A stretch of DNA of 64,000 nt from Cryoendolithus antarcticus. Lineage: Eukaryota; Ascomycota; Dothideomycetes; Cladosporiales; Cladosporiaceae. Of this stretch, positions 51,726-61,249 are shown in pieces (within the stretch, counting starts at the first letter, position 1; each line of letters starts with the position of its first letter). The DNA lies in the NCBI GenBank assembly GCA_002077065.1, contig NAJO01000061.1, positions 119,424 to 183,423 of the forward strand, read 5' to 3'. The notes under the pieces are model-generated. The model was given only the letters and a program-made list of their open reading frames with translations. It ran no database searches and was not told the DNA's origin. A program made the translations under genes and the position numbers.

Positions 51726-53600
51726 TCATCGTATTGTGATCGTAACCACCCTGCTCGACTCTTCCGCAATCATAGTGAAGCTCCTCAGATGGCCTATACA
51801 GGATCGCACGTTGCCCGATTCCCCGATTTGTAGGTCACACAGCACCATCATGTTACAGGCAATATGAATCGAGCCGAAAGTCTTGAGACGCATGACATGC
51901 GGCTGAAAGATTTCTCTCCCAATCAAACTCTTCACATTCCCTTGCGCGACGATTCGACTCCCGTCAGCGAGTGTTAACACTCTGAATGATGTTAGGTCTC
52001 CGCTATGCAGGAACGCAATGCCGTTCGCTGTGGTCCTATGCATCGTTCCCGGCCGATCGTACTCCTGCTTTATGCGGTCTCTTAGTGTGTCTCTGGACGA
52101 TGACCTGACCCCGTCTTCGGGGCCACGTGTGATCCACCAGTTGTCAGCTGGCATAAAGGTGGGCCAGACGTGATCTGCGTCGAATTCGTCGATGGCGTAC
52201 AGGACATCTCTCAGTCTAGATAAGGCCGGTTCGCGAGTGAACTGATCGCGACCTGTGTCGAAGTATTTCACGGCGAAGGTAGTACCGTCTGGATTACTTT
52301 GGAGCCAATCAGGTCGAACGACTCTGGCGTCGTCATTCACTGATATCGTTAGATGCTCCTCGTTGCGGCAGATGGTCCAGAGTTCTTCGCTCGTCACTGA
52401 GGTAATCAAGCCGGTAAGTCGTAAACCCGCGGCCGTTATTACGGCCTCCGGGTCGCGGTGAACGTCGAAGTTCTTCGCGTGCCAGGCATCAGCAATCAGA
52501 TCACCAGCTGTAGGCGCGCTGATCCAGCCAAAGTTGTCCTCATCTTGAGCCTGAGCGCTGGCATCGGTATGGCCGGACTGCAGCAGAGAGAAGTCCCCAC
52601 TCTGTACTGCCAAGACGTTCAACATTCTGGCTACGTTGCGCTTCGCAGTGGCGTCGTTGAGACCTTTCGTGTTCGGCAAGTGGGTTAGACGCTTTGGTAA
52701 AGGCGTCTTCACTAGATTTTGCACAAGAGCGATCTTGTCGTACTCGTTGTAGCAGCCCATCTCCCTGACTATTCCGTAAGCCCAAGCGGAAGGATTGAAG
52801 GCAATCGACATGAGTCTCGTGTGGTTCACACTCCCTCGTGGCTGCGCAAGTTCGGGGATACTTGCGTCGTATGTTCTTGCTATGGTCGTCCAATTGAACA
52901 GTGTGCCAATGGGGAAACGCATTGGCTTCGCCGGTTGCTCTGTGCAGTGTAGATATACGAATGTGTCGGCGCTGAGAATCAACTCTTGCGAGCACCAAGC
53001 ACGTTTGAACCACCTGGCGCGAAGGAGCCTCCGTGTCACATCAAGGCGTCGTGAACGCTCCTCTGAGGTGTCTCGTATCGGTGGACTCAGGAGAAGTTGA
53101 TGCTCCTCTGTCGATAGCTCGACATCTTCTAGCACCACCGCTGTATAGAGAGCCTGGGCGTAGATTCGATCCATGATTGCGACTTGTCGGGCTTTCTCAA
53201 GCTCGTTGTCTTGATCGATGCAAGAAAAGTCAACCCAGAGATACGGTTTCCTCTCGCCCGCCGAGCTGGCGAGGATGTCATCGAAGACCTTGACCATGAA
53301 CACGCTGATATGCGTTGACTTTGTCGGGACGCCATTGCGCAAAGTCATCGATGGATTGTCACTGCTGTAAAGTCTCGTCCAGGATCCCGGCCAAGTATAG
53401 CTGATTGCCACATACTGGTCGTCTGGCCGATATGTCTGGAGAACAAGTGCATTGGTCTGAGGAATACGTTCTAGATATCTTATTGCATGCGGCTGCGCGA
53501 GCTCGTCTGCTCCTGGTTGTCCGCATGCCACAAGAGCGAGCGCATCGCTGAGGAGCAGCTCACCCGGAGCGTCAGAAGACATTGGACGGGACTGGCTCAA
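51726..53600 (-). CDS. Heterokaryon-incompatibility (HET) domain protein
   Basis: Single exon, 624 residues. HET-domain proteins trigger programmed cell death after fusion of unlike strains and are often polymorphic. The three HET blocks are YVAISYTWPG (63-72), PYLWVDFSCIDQDN (119-132) and QVAIMDRIYAQALYTAVVLED (139-159). A long helical C-terminal part follows, with TWCSQELIL-like (RAWCSQELILS) near 205. The allelic partner cannot be told. No NACHT, WD or ankyrin repeats. Other in-frame starts exist within the first 10 residues (M7). Neighbours are housekeeping genes. Confidence 0.92.
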   Translation of the reverse strand: MSQSRPMSSDAPGELLLSDALALVACGQPGADELAQPHAIRYLERIPQTNALVLQTYRPDDQYVAISYTWPGSWTRLYSSDNPSMTLRNGVPTKSTHISVFMVKVFDDILASSAGERKPYLWVDFSCIDQDNELEKARQVAIMDRIYAQALYTAVVLEDVELSTEEHQLLLSPPIRDTSEERSRRLDVTRRLLRARWFKRAWCSQELILSADTFVYLHCTEQPAKPMRFPIGTLFNWTTIARTYDASIPELAQPRGSVNHTRLMSIAFNPSAWAYGIVREMGCYNEYDKIALVQNLVKTPLPKRLTHLPNTKGLNDATAKRNVARMLNVLAVQSGDFSLLQSGHTDASAQAQDEDNFGWISAPTAGDLIADAWHAKNFDVHRDPEAVITAAGLRLTGLITSVTSEELWTICRNEEHLTISVNDDARVVRPDWLQSNPDGTTFAVKYFDTGRDQFTREPALSRLRDVLYAIDEFDADHVWPTFMPADNWWITRGPEDGVRSSSRDTLRDRIKQEYDRPGTMHRTTANGIAFLHSGDLTSFRVLTLADGSRIVAQGNVKSLIGREIFQPHVMRLKTFGSIHIACNMMVLCDLQIGESGNVRSCIGHLRSFTMIAEESSRVVTITIR

Positions 53601-54382
53601 GCCATGTGCCTATAAGGCATTCATCTGGTGAAAGTGGCCGGTACGCAAGACTTGCGTCCGCGGATTTGCCCTGGGCGGGCCTCAACATGTACCTGTAAGT
53701 TTACATCGAACATGCAGTATACTGGGACTGCTCACAGTGATGCTGCGCGTACTGTACATCTCGCAATCGGTACTATAACAGTGTATCAGGGCACGGGTGT
53801 GCCGACGACCGCAGACAGACAACAACGACCGTGGTTCAAGCGGGTTGTTCACAGCAGGGATGCGATGCCAAGATGTCTCCATGTTCTTAGCGGCTGAGAA
53901 GGGTGGCTCGGTTTGTTCACCTCAGCATACATATACATTCCCGCAATGCATACACTGACACGCCTGGAGTCTGTTCCGTTGCAGACACGAGTGGCGAAGC
54001 AGGATTGACTTGCAAAGTCAGTACGGAAGCCCGCTGTGAGCGCAACAACAAGTAGACCGAGAGAGACAGGCTGGAATACTCAGGTCGAGTCCGTTGTCGG
54101 CGCAGGATGAGGTAGAGTACACCGATCACTCTCTGCATCGTTCATGTTCTTGTTCTCCCTTACCGCCTCACATTTCATGAAAATTCTGCGCATCTGTTCA
54201 CGGAGCCGGGACTGTGAGCTCTGCGTTGGTGACCCATGAAGGGACGAAGAGCACGAAAGCATTGCAGGGTGGGCCAACAAAGCCATTTCAAAGGTGCCTC
54301 TGAATTGCAATCCCAACTCGCATCCGAGACGATAAGAGCCCAGCAGATATTAGAGAAGACTCGAGAGATAGCAACATTCAGC
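53601..54382. other. Divergent intergenic region, no gene seen
   Basis: 782 bp between divergent starts. The last 147 bp are in frame with the downstream enzyme (ATG at 54236) but encode no conserved residues and are taken as leader. Confidence 0.4.
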
Positions 54383-55312
54383 ATGTCAGCTATTCCCACG
54401 ACCCAGTCCGCCGCCAAAAAGCTCCGCCGCCTCCTCTCCGATCCCTCGCACACAGTAGTAGCACCAGGCGTCTACGACGGAATCTCCGCCCGCCTCGCCC
54501 TCGCCCAGAACTTCGAATGTCTCTATATGACCGGCGCCGGCACGGCCATGTCACGTCTCGGGATGGCAGATCTCGGCCTCACGACATTCACAGACATGCA
54601 CCAGAACGCTGCCATGATCGCCTTGCTTGATCCGTCGGTGCCTGTCATTGCTGACGCGGATACGGGGTATGGTGGTCCGATCAATGTGGCGCATACGGTC
54701 AGGGCCTATGCGAGGGCTGGGGTTGCGGGGCTGCATATTGAGGACCAGGTGCAGGAGAAGAGGTGTGGGCATTTAGCTGGGAAGCTGCTGGTGTCTAGAG
54801 AGGTGTTTGGCAATCGGTTGCGAGCGGCTTGTAAGGCGAGGGATGATAGTGGGAGTGGTATTGTCATCATCGCGCGGACCGATGCCAGGGCTGGGAAGGA
54901 CGCGGAGGGTAATGGTGGCTTTGAGGAGGCTGTCCTTCGATTGAAGATGGCTACGGAGATTGGAGTGGATGCGCTCTTCTTTGAGGCATTGCAAGATCGT
55001 GAGGAGTGCGAGCGGGCGATTGCTGCACTGCCGAAGATACCAGTACTGCTGAACATGGTCCCGGGTGGTAAGACGCCGATCATGACCAATGCTGATGCGA
55101 AGAAGCTGGGTTTCCGTATTGTGATCTGGCCGACTGCTGGGCTTGAGGCTGTGGTGCCTGCGCTGGAGAACACGTATCGTTCCTTGAAAGACGAAGACGC
55201 AGTGTACAAGGAAGGTGCACTTGGCCCTGGGAAGCTTTTCGAAGTGTGCGGTCTGAAAGATCTGATGGCCTTCGATGAGAGCGTCGGTGGCAAGGCGTAT
55301 AGCGGCTCATGA
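54383..55312 (+). CDS. PEP mutase / isocitrate lyase superfamily enzyme
   Basis: 309 residues from the ATG at 54383. The TIM-barrel motifs are APGVYDGISARLA, the metal-binding ADADTGYGG (Asp91, Asp93), GLHIEDQ, the catalytic-loop RCGH with Cys128, and IIARTDA. A Cys in KRCGH fits C-C lyases of the family (methylisocitrate lyase-like, oxaloacetate hydrolase-like, carboxyphosphonoenolpyruvate mutase-like); phosphonate mutases lack it. The substrate cannot be fixed by eye. An upstream ATG at 54236 adds 49 residues (basic, no domain). No mitochondrial leader is obvious in the short form. Confidence 0.88.
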   Translation: MSAIPTTQSAAKKLRRLLSDPSHTVVAPGVYDGISARLALAQNFECLYMTGAGTAMSRLGMADLGLTTFTDMHQNAAMIALLDPSVPVIADADTGYGGPINVAHTVRAYARAGVAGLHIEDQVQEKRCGHLAGKLLVSREVFGNRLRAACKARDDSGSGIVIIARTDARAGKDAEGNGGFEEAVLRLKMATEIGVDALFFEALQDREECERAIAALPKIPVLLNMVPGGKTPIMTNADAKKLGFRIVIWPTAGLEAVVPALENTYRSLKDEDAVYKEGALGPGKLFEVCGLKDLMAFDESVGGKAYSGS

Positions 55313-55754
55313 AAAATTGGCACTCGTTGCTTGACATTCCCGCATATCCTTGTCCGTCTTCACATGCGACCGTGATGGTGTACAAATGCTGCGGTGCCGT
55401 CGATCGGTAAAAGCATTTGGATTCAGCAAAGCTCCAAAACTCCAGACCCAGCCTGTCTCGGGCGATGGACAGTGGCGATACATCGATGCAGCCACCATTG
55501 TAGCGGCCACAGAGCGTTGATGAGAGCTTTGAGGAGTACAGGTCAATCCTTGACCCATGGTCTCCGGCTGGGTCACGTCGCCCGTCCTGTGGCACTGCTG
55601 GTAGAAGTGACTTAGTCAGAGTTCACTGAGCCTCCACAAAGGAGCAGTGAGCCCTCGCAATACGTTATACAGTAGTATGTACAGCACAGATCCTGCGCAA
55701 AGCCAAATGGTATCATCCCAAACGCCAGTTTCCTGGGCAACTTCCTTCCCTTCA
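55313..55754. other. Convergent intergenic region, no gene seen
   Basis: 442 bp between two convergent genes; no coherent frame or RNA gene recognised. Confidence 0.4.
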
Positions 55755-56192
55755 TCACTTATACACCGGCTGACCTCCACTCTGCTGGTACTGCTGCGGC
55801 GGCGCACCTCCTCCACCAGGCGGTCCCTGACTCCACCCTTGATGTCCCTGCTGCTGCAACGGTATCGGCCCTCCCGGCGGAGGCGCACCCCCGTTCATCT
55901 GGCTCTGCACATCTGGTCGGAACTTTATGTCTTGCTGAAAGTTACACACATGGCAGCCGACTGATTGGTAGGGCTTCAGGCTGAAGGGTATGAGCGGGAC
56001 GAAGCAGAAGGTGAACCATTCCCAGCGTTTGTAGACGCGGGCGCTGAAGTTGCCGCAGTTTTGGCATTGCGCTGTGATGTGCTCGGCGCCGGAGACGAGG
56101 GAGGAGAAGGTGTGGGTGCCGCAGGTGAAGACTCGGTGTTGTCAGTATTTCTTCTGAGTCCCACGTACGCAGTGCCACTCACTGAAGGCCAT
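55755..56192 (-). CDS. Small zinc-ribbon protein with Pro/Gly/Gln tail
   Basis: Exons 56192-56183 and 56131-55755 give 128 residues. The start is MAF joined across a 51-nt intron (GTGAGT..TACTGAC..CCGAG) to IFTCGTHTFSS. Two CXXC pairs, CQNCGN and CHVCNF, some 35 residues apart, bracket a hydrophobic WEWFTFCFVPLIPFSL segment. This is the layout of fungal zinc-ribbon small membrane-associated proteins. The last 55 residues are PPPGG/QQQ/GGGG low complexity. Function is unknown. The 10-nt first coding exon is inferred from frame and motif continuity. Confidence 0.8.
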
Positions 56193-56912
56193 ATTGCACG
56201 GCTATGTTGCACGGCTATGCTCGGGTGTAACTCTGGGGTCCAAGTATGAGGTGCGCCTGTCTTGCAGCTTCCTGGAAACTAAGAAGATGCGCGACTACGG
56301 TGCAAGCAATCGAGATCGGTCTGGCTTGTGGTACGAGAGCTGAGGCAATATGGCAGGTTCGAGTGTCAAGCCCGAGTGCTCATATGATCGCCGACATGGA
56401 GCTCCAACGCCACAGACGCGTGGATTTAAGCATATCTGCTACGCAATCGGCGCACAGCCACGCTGGGCATGAGTGTCACCGTCGCTGTACCCTGACGTAG
56501 CTGGGTCTGGACGCCGAATGTTGGACTTTTGGTGGGGGTGGACATGATGCTGTCGAGACGGCGCAGTACTTGGAAGGCGGTATTATTGTTCAGTCAAATC
56601 GCCACGATTACGTCCTGTACTTCTTCCTAAGTACACTACAGACGTGGCCAGAATCTAGCTCTTATACGAGCATCAAGAACAGAAGCTGACCAGCGCCGCT
56701 CCAACATCTCAAGCGATTTCCTTGAGCCTCTGCCCAGCAAGTTCCACTCGCACGCATCGAGCAATTGTACTTCAACGAGATTCAGACCACGACGATCGCT
56801 GAGATCCAATTACTATCGATCGGCTCGGGTGCTCTGCCCGGCACGAGCTCGACAGCTTCAAGCTGCCCTTCGAGCGGACATAAGGAGTCCATCGGATTCG
56901 CACCCTGCCAAC
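56193..56912. other. Divergent intergenic region, no gene seen
   Basis: 720 bp between divergent starts. The last 84 bp are in frame with the downstream gene (ATG at 56829) but precede the likely start. Confidence 0.4.
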
Positions 56913-58427
56913 ATGGGCTCCCACCATGACCCGAAGCTGCTCTACGCCGTTTCAGGCATCAAGGCGTATCACATTCAGGACGGCCATGAGCAATCTCTGA
57001 CGCCCTCCGGAGCCCAGACACTGTCGCTTTTGATGGTACCGACGGACTCTGAATACGCCGATCTGCCATCCTCCCAGACTGCCGATCAGGACTTCTATTT
57101 ACACCTGAACCTTCCCCCAGAGCTCGATCTGTCGCTACCAGCCACGACGCAAATCTATCATCAGCCGCCCACTTCGTACCTCATCCCGCGATGGGACCTT
57201 GGACCAGATAGTGGAGCCTTCACGCGGATCGAATTTCCGAGAATAGGTTCGGGAGTCACGCAGGAGGATGTCGATACCTTCGAGACAATCCTAGCTCAGT
57301 GTACTGCCTTTCTTGAACGAGCACGCCCGCCTCTGCCTGGTCGTCCAGGTGAGAAGGGAGGCAAGGCTGCAGGGTACGAGTACAACCCAGCGGACTACGC
57401 TCCAGGAGGTCCATACGCGAGAGAGGGTAAAAGTGGAGGTGAGATCGTGCTGGTAGATGAAGACGATGGCTCCGTCGTTGGTGAGCTGGGAGGCGATGCA
57501 AAGATCTTCGAAGACCCGCGTCTTCGTCCGGGATCGAAGGATCCAGTCGAGGTCCAAGTGTCTGCAGATGGAAAGCGCATTGAAGTGCGACCGATCTCTG
57601 AAGAGTACCTTCGTCTGGCAAAGCATCCAGCCTACGCCAGCAGCACTATCGTTCAACAGGCAGCGACAGCTTCACGACTGATCGTCACAACATCAAGCAG
57701 CATCAGCAACTACCTCACCTCCGGCGCCGAGAGCTTCACGACTAAGACCAAGCCTGCGGCCAAGCCCATGGAGTTCAATCCTGCCACGCACCAGCGTGTG
57801 CGGAGGATCAACACCTTCACTCAGTCTGCTGCCGGCATGAGCTCCAAGACTGTCGGCTCGCTTGCTGGCATAACACAGAACGCTGCGGCGAGGATGGCTG
57901 GACACAAGAAAGACAGGGCGAACAAAGGGTATGATACCAAAGGCAATCCGCTACCGGCAGAGGAATACAAGCCTGGTCTGCTGAATAAGAGTCTCATTGC
58001 TTTCACCACGATCGCAGATGGTATTGCGTACTCGGGCAAGAACCTACTCACTTCCGGAGGCGCGGCGGCTAGCACTGTCGTGGGCCATCGATACGGCCAG
58101 GAAGCTGGCTCGATTGCCGCTGAGCTCGCAGGCGGCGTGAAGAACGTTGGCCTGGTCTACATCGACGTCACTGGTGTGTCGCGACGCGCTGTCATCAAGT
58201 CTGTGGCGAAGGGCATGCTTGTTGGCAAGGTCAGGGGTGGTGGCGAAGTCATCGTGGGCGGTGGCGACGGCGGCGAAATCCCAGAAGAAGACTGGAAGCG
58301 TGCGCAGGGTAAAGGTGCTGCGCCTGGTGCGCCGGGATTTGCACCCACGCAAGGAGAGTATAGAGGGTACGGGACTGGGAGTGAGAAGGGTGGTGCTGCG
58401 CCGCCGGAGTATTACGAGAAGCGATGA
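56913..58427 (+). CDS. Senescence/spartin-domain protein
   Basis: 504 residues from the ATG at 56913 (MGSHHDPKLLYAV). The C-terminal half (about 240-450) is the senescence domain shared with spartin: small Ala/Gly-rich helices such as TASRLIVTTSSSISNYL, FTTIADGIAYSGKNLL and HRYGQEAGSIAAELAGG. These proteins bind lipid droplets or membranes in other organisms. The N-terminal part is beta-rich. The tail has PPEYYEKR with a PPEY (PPxY) motif, which could dock Rsp5-type ubiquitin ligases. An upstream in-frame ATG at 56829 adds 28 residues of no clear domain. Cellular role here is inferred only. Confidence 0.85.
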   Translation: MGSHHDPKLLYAVSGIKAYHIQDGHEQSLTPSGAQTLSLLMVPTDSEYADLPSSQTADQDFYLHLNLPPELDLSLPATTQIYHQPPTSYLIPRWDLGPDSGAFTRIEFPRIGSGVTQEDVDTFETILAQCTAFLERARPPLPGRPGEKGGKAAGYEYNPADYAPGGPYAREGKSGGEIVLVDEDDGSVVGELGGDAKIFEDPRLRPGSKDPVEVQVSADGKRIEVRPISEEYLRLAKHPAYASSTIVQQAATASRLIVTTSSSISNYLTSGAESFTTKTKPAAKPMEFNPATHQRVRRINTFTQSAAGMSSKTVGSLAGITQNAAARMAGHKKDRANKGYDTKGNPLPAEEYKPGLLNKSLIAFTTIADGIAYSGKNLLTSGGAAASTVVGHRYGQEAGSIAAELAGGVKNVGLVYIDVTGVSRRAVIKSVAKGMLVGKVRGGGEVIVGGGDGGEIPEEDWKRAQGKGAAPGAPGFAPTQGEYRGYGTGSEKGGAAPPEYYEKR

Positions 58428-59080
58428 CGGGATGATGGGATGAAGAAAGTGGGACGTGATGGATGAGCGCTAGCTAGACATGTGCATATCGATATGATGA
58501 ACGATGACCTGCTCTTCCACGATTATCAACTCGAGTTCGTTGCAGTATTATCAGGCGTGTGCAGGTGACGAGGAGACAATCTGGCACAGCGGAGCACCAT
58601 GAGCTCTGTCACATTTACTTGCGATCAGCACCGCCGTCGTGATAGTGCGATGGAAAGTGCGGTGGAGCAATGGTTCAAGGGAAAGCTCAAACTCTTGGAA
58701 ACCGGGACCGGGTGAAGCGTGTGTTGTATGCCCATTAAGCTAAGCCCAATGCTGTGCATTTATCGTTCATGTCTCATCATCTCGTCACTCCGTAGCAGCC
58801 AGCCGGTGTCGTATGCCCACCATATTGCCGACTCGTGATGGCAGTGCCAGCGTCCTACTGCGACTGACAGCATACGCTCTCTGAAGCAATGAGCGCCAAG
58901 CGTCCTTGCCCATGCGAGAGAGCAGCGTTTTACTACGACGCTCGCGGAGTGGCCAGTAGCAGTCTGCCCAAAATTCATCTTCTGCAGCTTATGCTCTCTG
59001 ACACTCTGGTATGTCCCTCACCGCTGCGATAGTGTTCTGTAGCCCAGATCCTTCGTTATTTCGTTCATGCTTCCCACCTC
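58428..59080. other. Convergent intergenic region, no gene seen
   Basis: 653 bp between two convergent genes. No coherent frame, tRNA or repeat was recognised. Confidence 0.4.
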
Positions 59081-59932
59081 TCACCGCCCAGAAGGCTTGC
59101 CCATCTTCCCAAACATCCCGCCAATGACTCCTGTACCTCTCTTCTTGCCTCCACCGCCGCCCAATCCGCCATCAACATCCATCGGGTCCGCATCATCGTC
59201 ATCCTCCCTCCTGTTCCCTGACCGCGTGCCCTTGCTGTTCGCCTGCGCCGCATTCCCATTTCCCATCCCGCCCTCCTCCAGCGCAGCGCTCACCTGCTTC
59301 TCCCGTCTCGCCTCAGCTTTCGCCTTCTTCTGTGCCGCAGCTTCCACCTTGGCGATCTCGGCTTGCAGGTCTGAGAGTACTGAGTCGCAGCGCTGAGACC
59401 AGGCGTTCAGATCGCCGAGAAGTGAGGCTATGCTGCCTGGTGCGAGGTCTCGGAGTGGTGCGACCGACGTGATCACCACGGTCTGAGCGGATGGATTCAG
59501 GGTTGCGGTGAGAAGGGAGCTGTAGATCGCGATGGTGACGAGCGACTCGAGTTCAGAGGTCGACGAGAGATCAAGCTTCGAAGTAAGTGCTGCATAGCTG
59601 AGATCTGCCGATGGCGCGGCCGCGTAGCTCAGTAGTGAAAGCAGCTTGAGCTTCTGCGTTTGCTGCTCTGAGAGGGGTGGAAGCGACGCATCGGCCTTGT
59701 AGTCTTGCCATGTGCCCCACGCGAAGATCTCGAGGATGTAATGGTAAATGCCGTACTCATCGCTGTGGCGTATGGCGTGGATGTTGGGTTGCTCGAGGAG
59801 TTCGGCGAAGACGTAGGTGTTTGGTGCGGAGGTCGCTTGCGTGATGAGATCAATGGCGGCGCGCGGAGAAGTGGCGGATTTGGCGAGCGCGAGGTAGGGT
59901 GCCAGCGCTGTAAGAGCGCGTGTCTGGTCCAT
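59081..59932 (-). CDS. COP9 signalosome subunit 7
   Basis: 283 residues from the ATG at 59932 (MDQTRALTAL). CSN7 is a PCI-domain scaffold subunit of the complex that removes NEDD8 from cullins. PCI features are HYILEIFAWGTWQDYKAD, LPPLSEQQTQKLKLLSLLSYAA and DLSYAALTSKLDLSSTSELESLVTIAIYSSLL (about 70-165). A coiled coil (about 190-225) and a Gly/Lys-rich disordered tail follow. An in-frame ATG at 59950 adds six residues. It is single-exon. The start is only about 100 bp from the TA-rich RIP block, so very little normal promoter sequence remains. Confidence 0.9.
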   Translation of the reverse strand: MDQTRALTALAPYLALAKSATSPRAAIDLITQATSAPNTYVFAELLEQPNIHAIRHSDEYGIYHYILEIFAWGTWQDYKADASLPPLSEQQTQKLKLLSLLSYAAAPSADLSYAALTSKLDLSSTSELESLVTIAIYSSLLTATLNPSAQTVVITSVAPLRDLAPGSIASLLGDLNAWSQRCDSVLSDLQAEIAKVEAAAQKKAKAEARREKQVSAALEEGGMGNGNAAQANSKGTRSGNRREDDDDADPMDVDGGLGGGGGKKRGTGVIGGMFGKMGKPSGR

Positions 59933-60211
59933 GGTGGCGAGTGGTATCAAATGTTGTTCGTAGACGGAGAGTGAAGACGATATTCCCGTCGAAGTATTAG
60001 GTCGATTCGAGCGCGGCGTTACGCGACGGGGATAAGATTATAACGGTTAACTAGAGCTATATTAGCTCGTTAATCTAGGGTATAGGAATTATAGCTTTAG
60101 CTATCCTACTAGTAAATAGAGGTACTTACTATTAGTATTCATTCTCTACTTAAATATAAATATACTATTTTACTTACTAAGATTAGAGGTAGTAGAGTTA
60201 TTATCTAATAT

Positions 60212-60327
60212 CTATATAAAATAAGATAAGAATTTATATATCTAATTTAGTACTCTAGTAGCCTATATAGGAAACTATTCTATAAACTATCTATAAAGAA
60301 AACTATTTATTATAGTAAAAGCCTCTA
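60212..60327 (+). repeat. Direct repeat copy A (~115 bp) in the RIP block
   Basis: Shares with 61069-61184 the words ATAAGATAAGA, TCTAATTTAG/CCTAATTTAG, the 27-bp core TAGTACTCTAGTAGCCTATATAGGAAACTAT, and TTATTATAGTAAAA. The copies are in the same orientation, about 857 bp apart. Confidence 0.8.
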
Positions 60328-61068
60328 TAATAAAGGATATCTATAGTATAGGTATCTCGTAACGTATAGGACGACCCTAGGTAAGTACTACCTAGATCCT
60401 AAGACTAATTACTACTTTATATATAATCTACCTATAACTTATAGGTAGTACGTATATAGCTACTAAGTATAGTACCCTAGGTACTAAGGCTACTATAATT
60501 TCTCTATATACTAACTACGCTCTATAATAATTACCTCCCTCTCTATATAAGTTATCCTTAACTATATAGGAAGATAATAAATACTATAGGCGATAACCTA
60601 AAGTTATTATAGAATATATTACGCTAATACGTATTTATAGGTTACTTAGGAATATATATTCCTAAGCCTTATAGGTAGGTCGTATACGCGCTTTGTATAT
60701 AGCGTATATATACTTTAGTATCTATATACCTTCTATATAAATAAATCGTAGAACTTCTATATTAGAATAATAATAATAATAAAGCCCGCTACTTACTCTT
60801 AATAAGTAATACGTATACTATTCTCTTATAATACTAACGCTCCTATTAAGTATATTTTTAGCTAGCGCCTAATAAGCTTCTTATATATAAACTATATATA
60901 CCTTATACGCGCCTAGTAATAGCGTTACTATTACCCTTAGCTATTAGTACCCCTTTACGTAACGCCCGCCCGCTAATCTAAATCTATAATCGCTATATCC
61001 TATATATAGAGAGAGATATAAACTATATATAGCTCTTATACTTTATATATAAATATACTACTAATAGC

Positions 61069-61184
61069 CTATATAAGATAAGATAAGATTTTATACGCCT
61101 AATTTAGTACTCTAGTAGCCTATATAGGAAACTATCCTATTAAATATCTAAGAAGGAAACTACTTATTATAGTAAAAACCCCTA
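61069..61184 (+). repeat. Direct repeat copy B (~115 bp) in the RIP block
   Basis: Second copy of the repeat at 60212-60327. Differences between copies are mostly single-base changes plus a short indel. It abuts the left end of the LINE relic. Confidence 0.8.
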
Positions 61185-61249
61185 ATCCTATCTCTTACCT
61201 TACTTTTATACTTAGCTTACCTTCTAGAAGTATACTAGGCTATATACTA

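Noticed and set aside
54706..55323. 205-codon Ser-rich minus-strand frame
   Set aside because: Shadow of the PEP-mutase/ICL-like enzyme, which has clear catalytic motifs on the plus strand.
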